The position numbers and the translations under genes were made by a program. This document shows, one piece after another, positions 1 to 8,614 of a DNA stretch of 64,000 nt; the first letter of the stretch is position 1, and each line of letters starts with the position of its first letter. This stretch comes from Streptomyces roseoverticillatus (GTDB lineage: Bacteria > Actinomycetota > Actinomycetes > Streptomycetales > Streptomycetaceae), in assembly GCF_000719265.1 (NCBI RefSeq), contig NZ_JOFL01000020.1, forward strand, positions 37,699 through 101,698, given 5' to 3'. The notes under the pieces were generated by a model. That model ran no database searches, was not told the DNA's origin, and saw nothing but the letters and a program-made list of their open reading frames with translations.

Positions 1-1
1 G

Positions 2-847
2 GCCGACCGGCAGGCCGTCAGCGACTACTGGACCCCCGAGCGGATGCGCGCGGCCGCGCCGCTCGACCTGCCCGCCGTGACCCCCGGCGCGCTCTCCGCT
101 CCGGCCGCCCGGGGCGAGGTCCGCACGGTCGCCGCCACCGCCCCGGCAGCCGGCGCCCTCGCGTCCTTCCCCCAGCAGGGCGGGCCGTGGACCGGCGGAG
201 GCGCCGTCACGAAGACCTCGGGCCGGGTGTTCTTCACGATGCAGGGCCGCAACGCCTCCTGCTCGGGCGACGCCGTCACCAGCAGCAACGGCAGCACCGT
301 GATCACGGCCGGGCACTGCGTCAAGTACCAGGGGAACTGGCACACCAACTGGACCTTCGTCCCCGGCTACCACGACGGGCAGACGCCCTACGGCACCTGG
401 ACGGCCGCCAAGACGCTCGCCACGCCCCAGTGGACGGCCAGTGAGGACATGAACTACGACATCGGCGCCGCGGTCGTCGCCCCGCTCGGCGGCAAGCGGC
501 TCGGCGAGGCCGTGGGCGGTCAGGGCCTGCAGTTCAACGGCGACTACAACAAGCCCATGTACGCCTTCGGGTTCCCCGCGGCGTCCCCGTACGACGGCAC
601 GAAGCTCATCCACTGCAGCGGGAACTCCACCAAGGACTTCCTGCTCACCAAGGACCACGGGCTGAGCTGCAACATGACCGGCGGCTCCAGCGGCGGGCCC
701 TGGTTCGCGTCGTTCGACGAGGCCACCGGCACCGGCCTGCAGGCGTCGGTGAACAGCTTCGGGTACACGTTCCTGCCGAACACGATGTTCGGTCCGTACT
801 TCGGCGACGAGGCCAAGGCCCTCTACGAGCAGGCGCAGACGAGCTGA
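2..847 (+). CDS. Secreted trypsin-like serine peptidase, 5' truncated
   Basis: The reading frame is open from the left edge of the window and already codes for protein before the first ATG at 44, so the true start and signal peptide lie outside. The catalytic triad is visible: His in the TAGHC motif (about 310), Asp in NYDIG (about 455), and Ser in GGSSGGPW (about 690). Paired cysteines flank the His and Ser regions, as in chymotrypsin/trypsin-fold extracellular peptidases of streptomycetes. The protein probably acts outside the cell or in the envelope. A perfect 15-bp terminator hairpin follows 20 bases after the stop. The natural substrate cannot be told from sequence. Confidence 0.85.
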   Translation, partial: ADRQAVSDYWTPERMRAAAPLDLPAVTPGALSAPAARGEVRTVAATAPAAGALASFPQQGGPWTGGGAVTKTSGRVFFTMQGRNASCSGDAVTSSNGSTVITAGHCVKYQGNWHTNWTFVPGYHDGQTPYGTWTAAKTLATPQWTASEDMNYDIGAAVVAPLGGKRLGEAVGGQGLQFNGDYNKPMYAFGFPAASPYDGTKLIHCSGNSTKDFLLTKDHGLSCNMTGGSSGGPWFASFDEATGTGLQASVNSFGYTFLPNTMFGPYFGDEAKALYEQAQTS

Positions 848-866
848 CCGGTGCGCCCGGACAGCG

Positions 867-900
867 GAAGAGGCCCCCGCCGGACGGCGGGGGCCTCTTC
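867..900. terminator. Strong bidirectional terminator hairpin
   Basis: This is a perfect inverted repeat with 15-bp arms (867-881 and 886-900) and a 4-base loop, rich in G and C. It sits between the plus-strand peptidase (stop at 847) and the minus-strand tRNA-Lys (3' end at 908). It can therefore end transcripts from both sides. Confidence 0.85.
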
Positions 901-907
901 CTCCAGT

Positions 908-980
908 GCGCCACCAGGGACTCGAACCCCGGACCTGCTGATTAAGAGTCAGCCGCTCTAACCAACTGAGCTAGCGGCGC
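908..980 (-). tRNA. tRNA-Lys (anticodon CTT)
   Basis: The reverse complement folds as a 73-nt cloverleaf. The acceptor arm starts GCGCCGC and pairs with the 3' end, the D-arm is AGCTCAGTTGGTTAGAGC, the anticodon loop is GACTCTTAATC with anticodon CTT, and the T-loop is GGTTCGAGTCC. CCA is not encoded. CTT reads the AAG lysine codon, the main one in this GC-rich genome. It lies 10 bases downstream of the RlpA-like gene on the same strand. tRNA 3' ends are common integration sites, but I found no second copy of the 3' segment in this window. Confidence 0.95.
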
Positions 981-990
981 AAAAGAAATA

Positions 991-1398
991 CTACCGTACG
1001 AGTGACGGAGTCAGATTCACCCGTACGAGTCCCGCGTCGAGGGCGGCGATCTCACCGAACGCGCCCCGGGTCAGATCGATGCAGCGGCGCGCGTCACGCG
1101 GCCCCCTGTCGTTGATCCGCACCATGACCGAATCGCCCGTCCCGGCGTTCGTGACGCGCACGCGGGTGCCGAACGGCAGGTCGCGGCTCGCGGCCGTCAT
1201 CGCCTCCGGGTCGAACGGCTCGCCGCTGGCCGTGGGCCAGCCGTCGAGCTGCTCCTCCGGTGCGCCGTACCACGACGCGAGGCAGCTGCGCGGGAGGCCG
1301 TCGCCGCCGGCACGGGCCGGCAGGGCCGCGGCAGGGGTCAGGGCCGCGGCCAGCGCGACGACGGCCGTGGTGCGGCCGGGCGTCCGGGGACGCGTCAC
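991..1398 (-). CDS. RlpA-like secreted double-psi beta-barrel protein
   Basis: The 135-aa product has a cleavable signal (basic VTRPRTPGR, a hydrophobic alanine/leucine run, then an AxA-type site near residue 30) followed by an RlpA/expansin-like double-psi beta-barrel. The family marks are CLASWYG, then TASGEPFDPEAMTAAS, LPFGTRVRVTN, VRINDRGP and the closing DLTRGAF. RlpA proteins bind or cleave denuded peptidoglycan glycans in the envelope. The domain is complete, with no SPOR domain. The start is GTG at 1398, which overlaps the stop of the upstream condensation-domain gene as GTGA, so translation is probably coupled. Longer in-frame reading upstream is only a shadow of that gene. Confidence 0.8.
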   Translation of the reverse strand: MTRPRTPGRTTAVVALAAALTPAAALPARAGGDGLPRSCLASWYGAPEEQLDGWPTASGEPFDPEAMTAASRDLPFGTRVRVTNAGTGDSVMVRINDRGPRDARRCIDLTRGAFGEIAALDAGLVRVNLTPSLVR

Positions 1399-2816
1399 GG
1401 GGCCTGCGCTCCGGTGGCCGGGGCACAGGTGACCAGTTCCTGCCGTGCCACGGCGACGATGAACTCCCGCAACCGCTCGACGCACAGCCGCATGTTCTTG
1501 TAGGCGACCTCGGTGTCCGGATAGCGGGCGGCGAACTGCAGGCCCTCGTGGAGCCTGGTGATCCACGCGCAGACCTGGTCACCGTAAGACACCCGGATCA
1601 GCCCGTACGCCTTGAGGTCCTGCCACCGCTCCGACCCCGGGATGCCGCGCGCGTCGACGAACGACACGATCGAGTACAGGTCCGGGGACGTGGGCCGGAA
1701 GTCGGAGCCCAGCAGGTGCAGGACGCGGGCGATGGGCATCCGCGCCAGCAGCCTGTTCTCCCGCAGCGCGGCACGGACCATCTCCAGCGCGCCGTCGAAG
1801 TCCGCCGCCCGCGCCACGGGAACCTCGATCGGCGCGCCGCCCACGTACCAGCCCACCGAGTCCGACCACTGGGACTTCACCCTGGTGTGGAACGGCACGA
1901 CCGTGCGGTACACCTGCACTCCCCCGATCTCGCGCACGATGAGGCCGACGGCCGCGAGGACGCCCACCAGGCTTCCGCCGTACGGACGGCAGTACGCCTC
2001 GAAGGCGGCCGCGTCCGCGTCGTCCACGAGCATCTCGCGCAGGAACTTCTGGGTCGGCAGCGGCCCTTCGGGGTCGAGGCCGAGGTCGACGGGGAAGTTC
2101 GGCAGCTTCCCGTCGCACCGGGCGATGAACTCCCGCCAGCGGGCCACGACCGCGTGCGTGTCGTCGATCCGGTCGGCGTCCGTGCGCTCGGTCGCGCAGA
2201 AGTCGACGTAGCTGGCGGCCGGCGCCGCGTCCACGGCCCGCCCCGCGAGGGCGGCGGCGTAGAGCTCGTGGATCTCGGCGGTGATGCGCTGGATCGAGTA
2301 CGAGTCGACGTTGCTGTGGTCGAAGGCCATGTAGACGCTGGTGCCGTCGTCCCGGACGACGGCCGCGAAGATGAAGTTCGGCCAGCTGAGCGCGTCGGCC
2401 GCGGTGTCGAAGCGATCCTGCAGGTACCGCGTCAGCGTCTCCGCGTCGGAGAAGTGGCCGACGTCCTCGCGGTGCAGCACGACGGCGCCGGCGTCCAGCG
2501 TGAAGCGCCGCATCTCGTCGCCGGCCCAGCGGAAGCCGCTGCGCAGCGTCTCGTGGCGAAGTGTCCAGGCCCGCAGCGCGACTTGGAGGACGTCGAGATC
2601 GACGTCGCCCGGGATGTCGAAGGCCGTGCCGAGCCAGGTCGGCACGAACAGGCCGTCCTGGCGTACCGATCGCGCCGTCCGCACGTGGGACTCCTGCACG
2701 TACGCGGGCGGACGGCTGTCGTCCGGCAGCTCCAGCGCGGCCTCGACGGCCGTCCGGTGCAGCGTCCACTCCACGAGCCGGCCGGGCCGGACCTCGCATC
2801 GCTGGATGTCGGTCAT
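1395..2816 (-). CDS. Free-standing condensation-domain protein
   Basis: The 473-aa protein is related to NRPS condensation and PapA/WES-type acyltransferase domains. It carries the active-site motif as FDHSNVDSYS (HxxxD form) near residue 170, and a C-terminal latch region with KSQWSDSVGWYVGG and YSIVSFVDARG. There is no adenylation or carrier domain. Such single C domains join an acyl or aminoacyl thioester to an alcohol or amine, but the substrate is not predictable here. I chose ATG 2816 because a GGAGAG lies 10 bases upstream; a GTG six bases earlier and an ATG at 2858 are alternatives. The gene is coupled to the RlpA-like gene by a 4-base overlap. No carrier protein is nearby. Confidence 0.75.
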   Translation of the reverse strand: MTDIQRCEVRPGRLVEWTLHRTAVEAALELPDDSRPPAYVQESHVRTARSVRQDGLFVPTWLGTAFDIPGDVDLDVLQVALRAWTLRHETLRSGFRWAGDEMRRFTLDAGAVVLHREDVGHFSDAETLTRYLQDRFDTAADALSWPNFIFAAVVRDDGTSVYMAFDHSNVDSYSIQRITAEIHELYAAALAGRAVDAAPAASYVDFCATERTDADRIDDTHAVVARWREFIARCDGKLPNFPVDLGLDPEGPLPTQKFLREMLVDDADAAAFEAYCRPYGGSLVGVLAAVGLIVREIGGVQVYRTVVPFHTRVKSQWSDSVGWYVGGAPIEVPVARAADFDGALEMVRAALRENRLLARMPIARVLHLLGSDFRPTSPDLYSIVSFVDARGIPGSERWQDLKAYGLIRVSYGDQVCAWITRLHEGLQFAARYPDTEVAYKNMRLCVERLREFIVAVARQELVTCAPATGAQAP

Positions 2817-2984
2817 TCGCACGGTGCTCTCCGTTCGCATGCCCCCGGGATGGCTCAATGTGGGATCAACGAGCGGGCGCAGCCGAGGAAACGCGGGCGA
2901 ACCGGGAATGCGCTGGAGCCGGACGTGATCGGGCGGAGCGTCACGGCGCTCGCGGTCGCCGCACCCTGATCGTCACCGCGAGGG

Positions 2985-4718
2985 TCATCCGCCCTTCGCG
3001 CCTGCGGGCCGCAGGAAGCGCCGGAGCTTCTGCAGGGGCCAGGTGTTGATGACGTCGTCCTTGGTCAGCCAGCCGCGCTGGGCCGTGCCCACGCCGTAGC
3101 GCATGTACGGCAGGTGGGTCACCGAGTGGGCGTCCGTGCTGACCGCGAACTTCACGCCGTACCGCTTGGCCCGCAGGACGTCCTCGTCGCACAGGTCCAG
3201 CCGCTGCGGGTGGGAGTTGATCTCCAGGGCCGTGCCGGTGCGGGCGCAGGCCCCGAAGACCGCGTCGAAGTCGGCGTCGATGCCGGGGCGCTTGCCGATC
3301 TGACGGGTCGTGGGGTGGCCGATGATCGCCACGTGCGGGTTCTCGCAGGCGCGGATCAGCCGGCGGGTCAGCTCGTCGCGGCTCTGGTTGAAGTGCGAGT
3401 GCACCGACGCCACGCACAGGTCGAAGCCGGCCAGGAACTCGTCCGGCCAGTCCAGGTCGCCGCCGGGGCCGATGTTCAGCTCCGTGCCGTGCAGCAGCCG
3501 CATCCGCCGGTGCTTGCCGTCCAGGGCCCTGACCTGCTCCCGCTGGGCGAGGACCTTGGCGTCCGTCATGCGCTGCATGTACAGGTTCGGGGCGTGGTCC
3601 GTGACGGCGTAGTAGGAGTACCCGCGCCCGGCGGCCGCGGCCACCATGGCCTCCAGCGGTGCGACGCCGTCGGTGAGGTCGGTATGGGTGTGCAGGTCGC
3701 CGCGGATGTCGTCCTCGGTCACCAGCTCGGGCAGCTCGTCGCGCAGCCCGGCCGCGATCTCGCCGCGGTCCTCCCGCAGGGTGGGCGGGATCCAGGGCAG
3801 GCCCAGACGGGCGTAGACCTCCTCCTCGGTCGCCGAGACGATCTTCTTGCCGCTCTTGACGTGGAAGAGGCCGTACTCGGAGAGCTTGTACTTGTGGCGG
3901 ACGGCGAGCTCCCGGACGCGGATGTTGTGGGCCTTGGAGCCGGTGAAGTACAGCAGGCCCGCCCCCCAGGCGTCCGGCGGCAGGACGCGCAGGTCGACCT
4001 GCAGGCCCTTGGTCGTGCGGATGGAGGTCTTCTTCTCGCCGTGGGCGATGACCTCGGCGGTGACCGGCAGCTCGGTGAAGGCCTCCATCAGCGGGGCGGA
4101 GCGACCGGCGGCGACGAGGATGTCGACGTCGCCGATCGTCTCGCGCATCCGGCGCAGCGAGCCCGCGTACGCGCACCGCTCGCACCCGGCCACGCCGGAG
4201 AGCTCGCCGGTGATCTGTTCGGCGACGTCCATGGCGGCGTCGATCAGGATGCGGCCGCCGGCCTGCTGCAGCAGGGCGATGCCGTGCAGGATGTTCTCCT
4301 CGGTGCGGGCGCCGAAGCCCTTGAGGTCGCGGAGCCTGTGGTCGTGGACGGCGTCGAGGAGCTGGTCGACGGAGGAGATGTGCAGTTCCTCGTGGAGGAG
4401 CATGGCCTTCTTGGGGCCGAGCATGGGGATGGCGATCAGTTCGCGCACGCCGGCGGGGATGACCGCCCGGGCCTCCTCGACCATGGCGAGGTGGCCGGTC
4501 CGCAGGTATTCGAGGACCTTCTCGGCGATCGACTTGCCGACGCCCGGGATGGCGAGGAGGCCCTTGAGGTCGAGGCGGGAGACGTCGGCGTGGTGGCCGC
4601 CGATCGCGCGGGCGGCCTTCTCGTAGGCGCGCGCCTTGTAGGCGTCGCCGCCGCTGATGGTGACGAGGTCGGCGTACTCCTGCAGCAGCGCCTCGACCTC
4701 TTCGTTGGGCCGGGCCAT
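2985..4718 (-). CDS. polX: DNA polymerase/3'-5' exonuclease, PolX family
   Basis: The 577-aa protein has a PolX-type layout. It starts with helix-hairpin-helix elements (YKARAYEKAARAIGG, LLAIPGVGKSIAEKV, IPMLGPKKAMLL), followed by the family X nucleotidyltransferase core (YAGSLRRMRETIGDVDILVAA, with the paired metal-binding Asp residues in DVD), a thumb, and a C-terminal PHP domain beginning GDLHTHTDLTDG with later metal-binding His residues. Bacterial PolX fills gaps in base-excision repair and the PHP domain acts as a 3'-5' exonuclease. The start is ATG 4718, where homologous sequence begins (MARPNEEVEALL). The long upstream extension in this frame is non-coding. It is transcribed away from the CapA-like gene. 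Confidence 0.92.
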   Translation of the reverse strand: MARPNEEVEALLQEYADLVTISGGDAYKARAYEKAARAIGGHHADVSRLDLKGLLAIPGVGKSIAEKVLEYLRTGHLAMVEEARAVIPAGVRELIAIPMLGPKKAMLLHEELHISSVDQLLDAVHDHRLRDLKGFGARTEENILHGIALLQQAGGRILIDAAMDVAEQITGELSGVAGCERCAYAGSLRRMRETIGDVDILVAAGRSAPLMEAFTELPVTAEVIAHGEKKTSIRTTKGLQVDLRVLPPDAWGAGLLYFTGSKAHNIRVRELAVRHKYKLSEYGLFHVKSGKKIVSATEEEVYARLGLPWIPPTLREDRGEIAAGLRDELPELVTEDDIRGDLHTHTDLTDGVAPLEAMVAAAAGRGYSYYAVTDHAPNLYMQRMTDAKVLAQREQVRALDGKHRRMRLLHGTELNIGPGGDLDWPDEFLAGFDLCVASVHSHFNQSRDELTRRLIRACENPHVAIIGHPTTRQIGKRPGIDADFDAVFGACARTGTALEINSHPQRLDLCDEDVLRAKRYGVKFAVSTDAHSVTHLPYMRYGVGTAQRGWLTKDDVINTWPLQKLRRFLRPAGAKGG

Positions 4719-4754
4719 GGGACTGCTGTTCCCCGTGGGACCACACTCCACACA

Positions 4755-4790
4755 TTCCTCAGGAAATCCCACCATTCCTACAATGAGAGA
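4755..4790 (+). promoter_or_regulatory. Candidate promoter for the CapA-like gene
   Basis: The space between the divergent PolX and CapA genes holds a TACAAT -10-like hexamer at 4779-4784, about 47 bases before the CapA ATG. A small inverted repeat, TTCCT-C-AGGAA, lies near 4755-4765 where a -35 element or operator would be. This is visual evidence only. Confidence 0.3.
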
Positions 4791-4830
4791 TGGAGCAGGA
4801 CAGAACCCGCGCGGGGGAGGTGGTTGAACC

Positions 4831-5799
4831 ATGAAACTCGCACTCGCGGGAGACACCATGCTGGGCCGGGAGGTCGCCGGGAGGCTGGCCACCGACCCGC
4901 CCGAGAGCCTGTTCGCCGACGGCGTGGTGGCCGTCGCGCACGAGGCCGACGCCTTCGTCCTCAACCTGGAGTGCGCGGTCTCCGCGCGCGGCGAGCGCCG
5001 GCGGGACCCGTTCAAGCCGTTCTTCTTCCGGGCGCCGCCCGTGGCCGTGCGCGCCCTGCAGCACCTCGGCGTGACCTGTGTGAACCTGGCCAACAACCAC
5101 GCCCTGGACTACGGCCCCGAGGCCCTGCTCGACACCGTCCGCCATCTGGCCGACGCCGGGATCGCCTGGACGGGGGCCGGCCGGGACGAGGAGGCCGCGC
5201 GGCAGCCGGCGGTCGTCGAGCGCGGCGGCCTGCGGCTGGGCGTCATCGGGGTCACCGACCACCCGCGCGACTTCGCCGCGGGCCCGGACCGGCCGGGCGT
5301 CGCCCACGCGGACCTGGAGGCCGGCGCCCCGGTCTGGCTGCTGCGGACCGTCACGGGCCTCGCCACGGACGTCACGCTCGTCACCCCGCACTGGGGCCCG
5401 AACATGACCCGCGGGCCCGCCGCGTACATCCGCCGGGCCGCGCAGGAGTTCCTGGCCGCGGGCGCCACGCTCGTCGCGGGGCACTCCGCGCACGTCTTCC
5501 ACGGCGTCGCGGACCGGGTGCTCTACGACCTCGGTGACTTCGTCGACGACTACGCGACGGACGACGACCTCCGCAACGACCTGGGCCTGCTCTTCCTCGT
5601 CACTTTCGACGGCACCCGCCCCGCCCGCGTGGAGGCCGTGCCGCTGGCGCTCGACTTCTGCCGCACACGGCTCGCGGACGCGGCGGAGGCCGCGTGGATC
5701 GCCCACAGGTTCCGCCGGGCCTGCGCCGCCTTCGGCACGGAGGTGACGGAGGCGGACGGCCGCCTCGTGGTGGAGTGGAGCCGGCCGCCGGAGGCATAG
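4831..5799 (+). CDS. CapA family protein (poly-gamma-glutamate synthesis-type metallophosphatase fold)
   Basis: The 322-aa protein has the CapA/PGA_cap pattern: GDTMLGRE at the N-terminus, a NLECAVS strand, VNLANNHALDYGPE, then GVIGVTDHP, VTPHWGPN and AAGATLVAGHSAHVFHGV, ending with YDLGDFVDDYA. These metal-binding motifs mark a calcineurin-like phosphoesterase fold. True CapA proteins take part in poly-gamma-glutamate capsule export. No capB, capC or pgs genes are nearby, and streptomycetes carry many orphan members, so the role is unknown. The start is well supported by a GGGGGAGG Shine-Dalgarno sequence 9 bases upstream of ATG 4831. No membrane segment or signal peptide is visible. Confidence 0.8.
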   Translation: MKLALAGDTMLGREVAGRLATDPPESLFADGVVAVAHEADAFVLNLECAVSARGERRRDPFKPFFFRAPPVAVRALQHLGVTCVNLANNHALDYGPEALLDTVRHLADAGIAWTGAGRDEEAARQPAVVERGGLRLGVIGVTDHPRDFAAGPDRPGVAHADLEAGAPVWLLRTVTGLATDVTLVTPHWGPNMTRGPAAYIRRAAQEFLAAGATLVAGHSAHVFHGVADRVLYDLGDFVDDYATDDDLRNDLGLLFLVTFDGTRPARVEAVPLALDFCRTRLADAAEAAWIAHRFRRACAAFGTEVTEADGRLVVEWSRPPEA

Positions 5800-6101
5800 C
5801 GGCGAGCCGCCCCCGGACCGGCCCCGTACGGGCCCGGCAGAGCGGCTGCTTCCGCCGCCGGCAGCGCCCTCCTACGTCACCGCCGTGGCGCCAGTCCGAC
5901 CAGGTCGGACGGTAGCCGACGGGCAACCGCCGGCTCTGAGGCCGCCCGGCACACGACAACGCCGGTCCGGGTGCCGGTGCGTGTACCGGCCGTCCGCGGA
6001 TTCCGCCGGACCTTCACCGTCGTGGTGACGAGCCGTCACGGCGGCCAGTCGTCACCCCGGTGCGCAGGTCCGGCCGGGCCGGACGGCAGCCGACGGACGC
6101 G

Positions 6102-6415
6102 ACCGGGCCGATACGCCCCGAGGGCCGACCCTTCTCCAGGCCCGGGCCGGCACACCCCGAGAGGCGCACCCCTTCTCCGCGCCCGAGCCGTACGTCCCAA
6201 GGGCTCCCCGTCTCCGGACCCGGGCCGGCACACCCCGAGAGGCGCACCCCTTCTCCGCGCCCGAGCCGTACATCCCGAGGGCTCCCCCTCTCCGGACCCG
6301 GGCCGGCACACCCCGAGAGGCGCACCCCTTCTCCGCGCCCGAGCCGTACGTCCCAAGGGCTCCCCCTCTCCGGACCCGGGCCGGTAGGCCCCGGGGCTCC
6401 CCTTCTCACGGCCCG
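6102..6415 (+). repeat. Tandem array of about eight 39-bp units (three exact-length 78-bp double units)
   Basis: The 737-base gap between the CapA-like gene and the phospholipase gene holds this array. The sequence CCCGGGCCGGCACACC recurs at 6141, 6219 and 6297 and in degenerate form at 6375, a strict 78-bp period. Each 78-bp unit is two diverged 39-bp halves, a CCGGGCCGGCACACCCCGAG type and a CCCGAGCCGTACGTCCCAAG type. Degenerate copies flank the core on both sides. Because 78 is divisible by 3, all frames stay open and the array appears as Pro/Arg/Ser-rich false protein in front of the phospholipase. I see no gene in 5800-6536 apart from this array. Confidence 0.85.
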
Positions 6416-6536
6416 TCCGCTACGTTCGCCTCGCGTACCGCCCTCCGTCACACCGACGACACGGCCCCGTCCCCGGCACTCGCTGCTCTTGGAGCACCCG
6501 GCTCCAGTCCCCGACTCCCAAGAGGTCCTCACACCC

Positions 6537-8594
6537 ATGCCTGAACTCAACCGGCGGCGGTTCCTCCAGATCGCCGGCGCGACCGCGGGCTACGCGGCCC
6601 TGTCGAGCAGCATCGACCGCGCCGCGGCCATCCCCGCCCGCCGCCGTGCGGGCACGATCCAGGACGTCGAGCACATCGTCGTCCTGATGCAGGAGAACCG
6701 TTCCTTCGACCACTACTTCGGCACGCTGAAGGGCGTGCGCGGCTTCGGCGACCCGCGCCCGGTGTCCCTGCCCAGCGGCAAGCCGGTGTGGCACCAGTCG
6801 GACGGGTCCAAGGAGGTGCTCCCCTACCACCCGGACGCCGAGAACCTCGGCATGCAGTTCATCGCGGGCCTCAACCACGACTGGCAGGGCGGCCACAAGG
6901 CCTGGAACCAGGGCCGGTACGACCAGTGGCTGCCCGCCAAGGGCACCGGGACGATGGCCTACCTGACGCGCAAGGACATCCCGTTCCACTACGCGCTCGC
7001 CGACGCGTTCACCGTGTGCGACGCCTACCACTGCTCGTTCATCGGCGCCACCGACCCCAACCGCTACTACCTGTGGACGGGGCACACCGGCAACGACGGC
7101 AAGGGCGGCGGCCCCGTCCTCGGCAACGAGGAGGCGGGCTACGACTGGGCCACGTACCCGGAGCGGCTGGAGAAGGCCGGCGTCTCGTGGAAGATCTACC
7201 AGGACGAGGGCGACGGCCTGGACAAGGCGGGCTCCTGGGGCTGGATCGAGGACGCGTACCGCGGCAACTACGGCGACAACTCGCTCCTCTACTTCAACAA
7301 CTTCCGCAACGCCAAGCCCGGTGAGCCCCTCTACGAGAAGGCGCGCACCGGCACGAACGTGAAGAAGGGCGGCGGCTACTTCGACCTCCTCAAGGCGGAC
7401 GTCAAGGCCGGCAAGCTGCCGCAGGTCTCCTGGATCGCCGCCCCGGAGGCCTTCTCCGAGCACCCGAACTGGCCGGTCAACTACGGAGCCTGGTACATCG
7501 CGCAGGTCCTGGACGCCCTCACCTCGAACCCCGAGGTGTGGAGCAGGACCGCCCTGTTCATCACGTACGACGAGAACGACGGCTACTTCGACCACGTCCT
7601 GCCGCCGTTCCCGCCCGCCGACGCCGGCCGGGGCCTCTCCACCGCCGACGCCTCGCTCGACGTCTTCGGCGGCAACGCCCGCTACGGCGCGGGCCCCTAC
7701 GGGCTGGGGCAGCGCGTGCCCATGCTCGTGGTCTCCCCGTGGAGCACCGGCGGCTTCGTGTGCTCGGAGGTCTTCGACCACACCTCGGTCATCCGCTTCA
7801 TGGAGCGGCGCTTCGGGGTGAGCGAGCCCAACATCTCGCCGTGGCGCCGTGCGATCTGCGGCGACCTCACCTCGGCCTTCGACTTCGGGCTCCGCGACAC
7901 GCACCCGGCCTCCCTGCCGGACACCGCGGCCTACGAGCCGCCGGACCGCAAGCGGCACCCCGACTACGTGCCGAAGCCGCCCGCGGGCCCCTCCCTGCCC
8001 GCGCAGGAGAAGGGCTCGCGGCCCACCCGCCCGCTGCCGTACGCGCCGCTGGTGGACGGCTCCGCGACCCCCTCCACCGGGCGCTTCACGCTCACCTTCG
8101 GCGGCGGTGACCGGGCGGGCGTGTGCTTCACCGTCACCTCCGGCAACCGGACGGACGGCCCGTGGACGTACACGACCGGGGCCGGCAAGCAGCTCTCGGA
8201 CACGTGGAACACCGCCTACTCCAAGGGCACGTACGACCTGTCCGTGTTCGGCCCGAACGGCTTCCTGCGCACCTTCCGCGGGCCGGGCAAGGCGGCGGGT
8301 CCGGAGGTGACCGCCCGTCACGACGCCCGCACCGGCGGGATCACGCTGACGATGACGAACGCGGGCGGCAGCACCTGCAACCTGACCGTCACCGACGCCT
8401 ACGGCGGGAAGAAGGAGACGTTCCGGGTGCCCGCGGGCGGGCGGCTGGTCCATGCTGTGGACCTGCGCCGCAGCAAGCGCTGGTACGACCTGACCGTCGT
8501 GTCCGACACGGACGGCACGTTCCTGCGCCGCTTCGCCGGGCACGTCGAGACCGGCGGGACCGGGGTGAGCGACCCCGCGATCCGCGTGGCGTAG
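6537..8594 (+). CDS. Phosphocholine-type phospholipase C, Tat-exported
   Basis: The 685-aa protein starts MPELNRRRFLQIAGA, a twin-arginine signal with the RR-F-L core, so it is exported folded. The phosphoesterase domain follows: VEHIVVLMQENRSFDHYFGTL, GATDPNRYYLWTG, PNWPVNYGAWY, FITYDENDGYFDHV and DHTSVIRFMERRFG, all typical of the PlcH/PlcC/AcpA family. Two C-terminal beta-sandwich domains of about 90 residues follow (from about 495), as in the streptomycete and Pseudomonas enzymes. These enzymes cleave phospholipid headgroups, often for phosphate supply. The start is ATG 6537 because it opens the Tat signal and has GAGG upstream; the longer in-frame reading is the tandem repeat array. A PPTase gene follows after 20 bases. 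Confidence 0.9.
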   Translation: MPELNRRRFLQIAGATAGYAALSSSIDRAAAIPARRRAGTIQDVEHIVVLMQENRSFDHYFGTLKGVRGFGDPRPVSLPSGKPVWHQSDGSKEVLPYHPDAENLGMQFIAGLNHDWQGGHKAWNQGRYDQWLPAKGTGTMAYLTRKDIPFHYALADAFTVCDAYHCSFIGATDPNRYYLWTGHTGNDGKGGGPVLGNEEAGYDWATYPERLEKAGVSWKIYQDEGDGLDKAGSWGWIEDAYRGNYGDNSLLYFNNFRNAKPGEPLYEKARTGTNVKKGGGYFDLLKADVKAGKLPQVSWIAAPEAFSEHPNWPVNYGAWYIAQVLDALTSNPEVWSRTALFITYDENDGYFDHVLPPFPPADAGRGLSTADASLDVFGGNARYGAGPYGLGQRVPMLVVSPWSTGGFVCSEVFDHTSVIRFMERRFGVSEPNISPWRRAICGDLTSAFDFGLRDTHPASLPDTAAYEPPDRKRHPDYVPKPPAGPSLPAQEKGSRPTRPLPYAPLVDGSATPSTGRFTLTFGGGDRAGVCFTVTSGNRTDGPWTYTTGAGKQLSDTWNTAYSKGTYDLSVFGPNGFLRTFRGPGKAAGPEVTARHDARTGGITLTMTNAGGSTCNLTVTDAYGGKKETFRVPAGGRLVHAVDLRRSKRWYDLTVVSDTDGTFLRRFAGHVETGGTGVSDPAIRVA

Positions 8595-8614
8595 GAGGAC
8601 AAGGAAGGGGCGGG

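Noticed and set aside
908..980. tRNA-Lys as an attachment site of an integrated element
   Set aside because: No integrase and no second copy of the tRNA 3' end were found in the window.
2949..2982. Inverted repeat between PolX and the condensation-domain gene as a terminator
   Set aside because: Arms are only 8 bp with an 18-base loop that reaches close to the PolX stop; too weak to call.
6060..6536. Proline/arginine-rich N-terminal extension of the phospholipase
   Set aside because: It is the translation of the non-coding 78-bp repeat array; the Tat signal begins at 6537.
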